DNA from: Deltaproteobacteria bacterium | GTDB taxonomy: Bacteria; Desulfobacterota; GWC2-55-46; S146-70 | Direction: 5' to 3' | Assembly (NCBI GenBank): GCA_015492395.1 | Contig: WGFD01000173.1 | Span: 1-6,682 of the forward strand | Length of the DNA stretch: 6,682 nt | Part shown: positions 6,392 to 6,682 of the stretch, in pieces | Layout: every line of letters starts with the position of its first letter | Numbering within the stretch: position 1 is the stretch's first letter | Notes under the pieces: model-generated | The model's input: only the letters and a program-made list of their open reading frames with translations | The model's database searches: none | Told to the model about the DNA's origin: nothing | Made by a program: the position numbers and the translations under genes

Positions 6392-6618
6392 AGCTTAATA
6401 AGTATCCTTCTTGTAAAGAACCCTACTCACTGCGAAAAGCCCCTAACAAAACACCGCGCAAGGCAAGATTAAGAAAATGGACTCTTCTTTTAGCAGATGT
6501 TTTCAGGTCCGTCAAGGAAAAAATTAAGAAAAGATCAACCCCGGATACCATTGATTGCCATTTTCACTATCAAGCTCGTCTTTATGATTTTCACACTTCA
6601 TGTTATGATGGTTTTGTT
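6392..6618. other. Divergent intergenic region between actA and a rightward gene
   Basis: About 227 bases that should hold the promoters for the act operon (leftward) and the right-hand gene (rightward). I see no strong sigma-70 promoter for actA. For the rightward gene a weak candidate is TTTTCA (6561-6566), 16-base spacer, TATGAT (6583-6588). The 10-mer ATTAAGAAAA occurs twice, at 6468 and 6523. One plus-strand frame stays open from 6394 to the window end, but has no ATG, GTG or TTG until 6619, so I do not call a gene in it. No tRNA, terminator or riboswitch was recognised. Confidence 0.5.
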
Positions 6619-6682
6619 ATGGAAATAGATATTCTCAAGAACATCGTAGACGAATTGACCGGGGAAATAACCGGAGGTGTTA
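6619..6682 (+). CDS. 5' end of an unidentified rightward gene, possibly NFACT/RqcH-like
   Basis: ATG at 6619 opens a frame that continues to the window edge: 21 codons, starting MEIDILKNIV and ending with ITGGV. The pattern of hydrophobic residues, DEL, and the closing EITGGV resembles the N-terminus of NFACT (RqcH/fibronectin-binding-like) proteins, which often begin with a short helix and a G-x-x-I-x-K-I segment. This rests on very few residues and could be wrong. There is no clear Shine-Dalgarno site. The gene is divergent from actA and probably unrelated to the complex. Confidence 0.4.
   Translation, partial: MEIDILKNIVDELTGEITGGV

Noticed and set aside
6468..6532. Direct repeat ATTAAGAAAA as a regulatory or CRISPR-like repeat
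   Set aside because: Only two short A-rich copies, 55 bases apart; this is easily chance in AT-rich intergenic DNA.

Overview
The window carries one long leftward (minus-strand) operon that encodes most of an alternative complex III (ACIII), a quinol:electron-acceptor oxidoreductase of the inner membrane. In transcription order the genes are actA (pentaheme cytochrome c), actB1 (Tat-exported molybdopterin-oxidoreductase-like subunit), actB2 (four-cluster ferredoxin-like subunit), actC (NrfD-like 10-helix membrane subunit), actD (DUF3341-type membrane subunit) and actE (monoheme cytochrome c). Spacing is very tight: gaps of 22, 0, 1 and 0 bases and one 41-base overlap. Quinol oxidised at ActC would pass electrons through the ActB2 iron-sulphur clusters to the c-hemes of ActA and ActE, and on to a soluble cytochrome or terminal oxidase. 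ActD stabilises the membrane part.

The 3' end of the operon is damaged. The actE frame stops (TAA) immediately after the probable heme-ligand Met, at the place where the family normally has a Tyr. The lost C-terminal sequence (GDAISPEDRWHLIN) is still readable in frame after the stop. It is then cut off by a small tnpA-only IS200/IS605-type element that fills about 1-507. The TnpA keeps the HUH motif and the catalytic Tyr but seems to lack about 17-20 residues between them. No actF is visible. It may lie beyond the left edge, on the far side of the insertion, or be missing.

To the right of actA there is a divergent intergenic region of about 230 bases. The first 21 codons of a rightward gene then run off the window; its N-terminus faintly resembles NFACT/RqcH proteins.

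The organism is a diderm (Gram-negative-type) bacterium with a respiratory chain, c-type cytochromes and Tat export. The split, FS0-cysteine-containing ActB1/ActB2 arrangement resembles complexes seen in environmental lineages such as Desulfobacterota, Nitrospirota, NC10 or Planctomycetota. The sequence alone does not let me choose among these. Nothing here looks like a wholly new system; the most notable points are the double lesion in actE and the internally deleted transposase.
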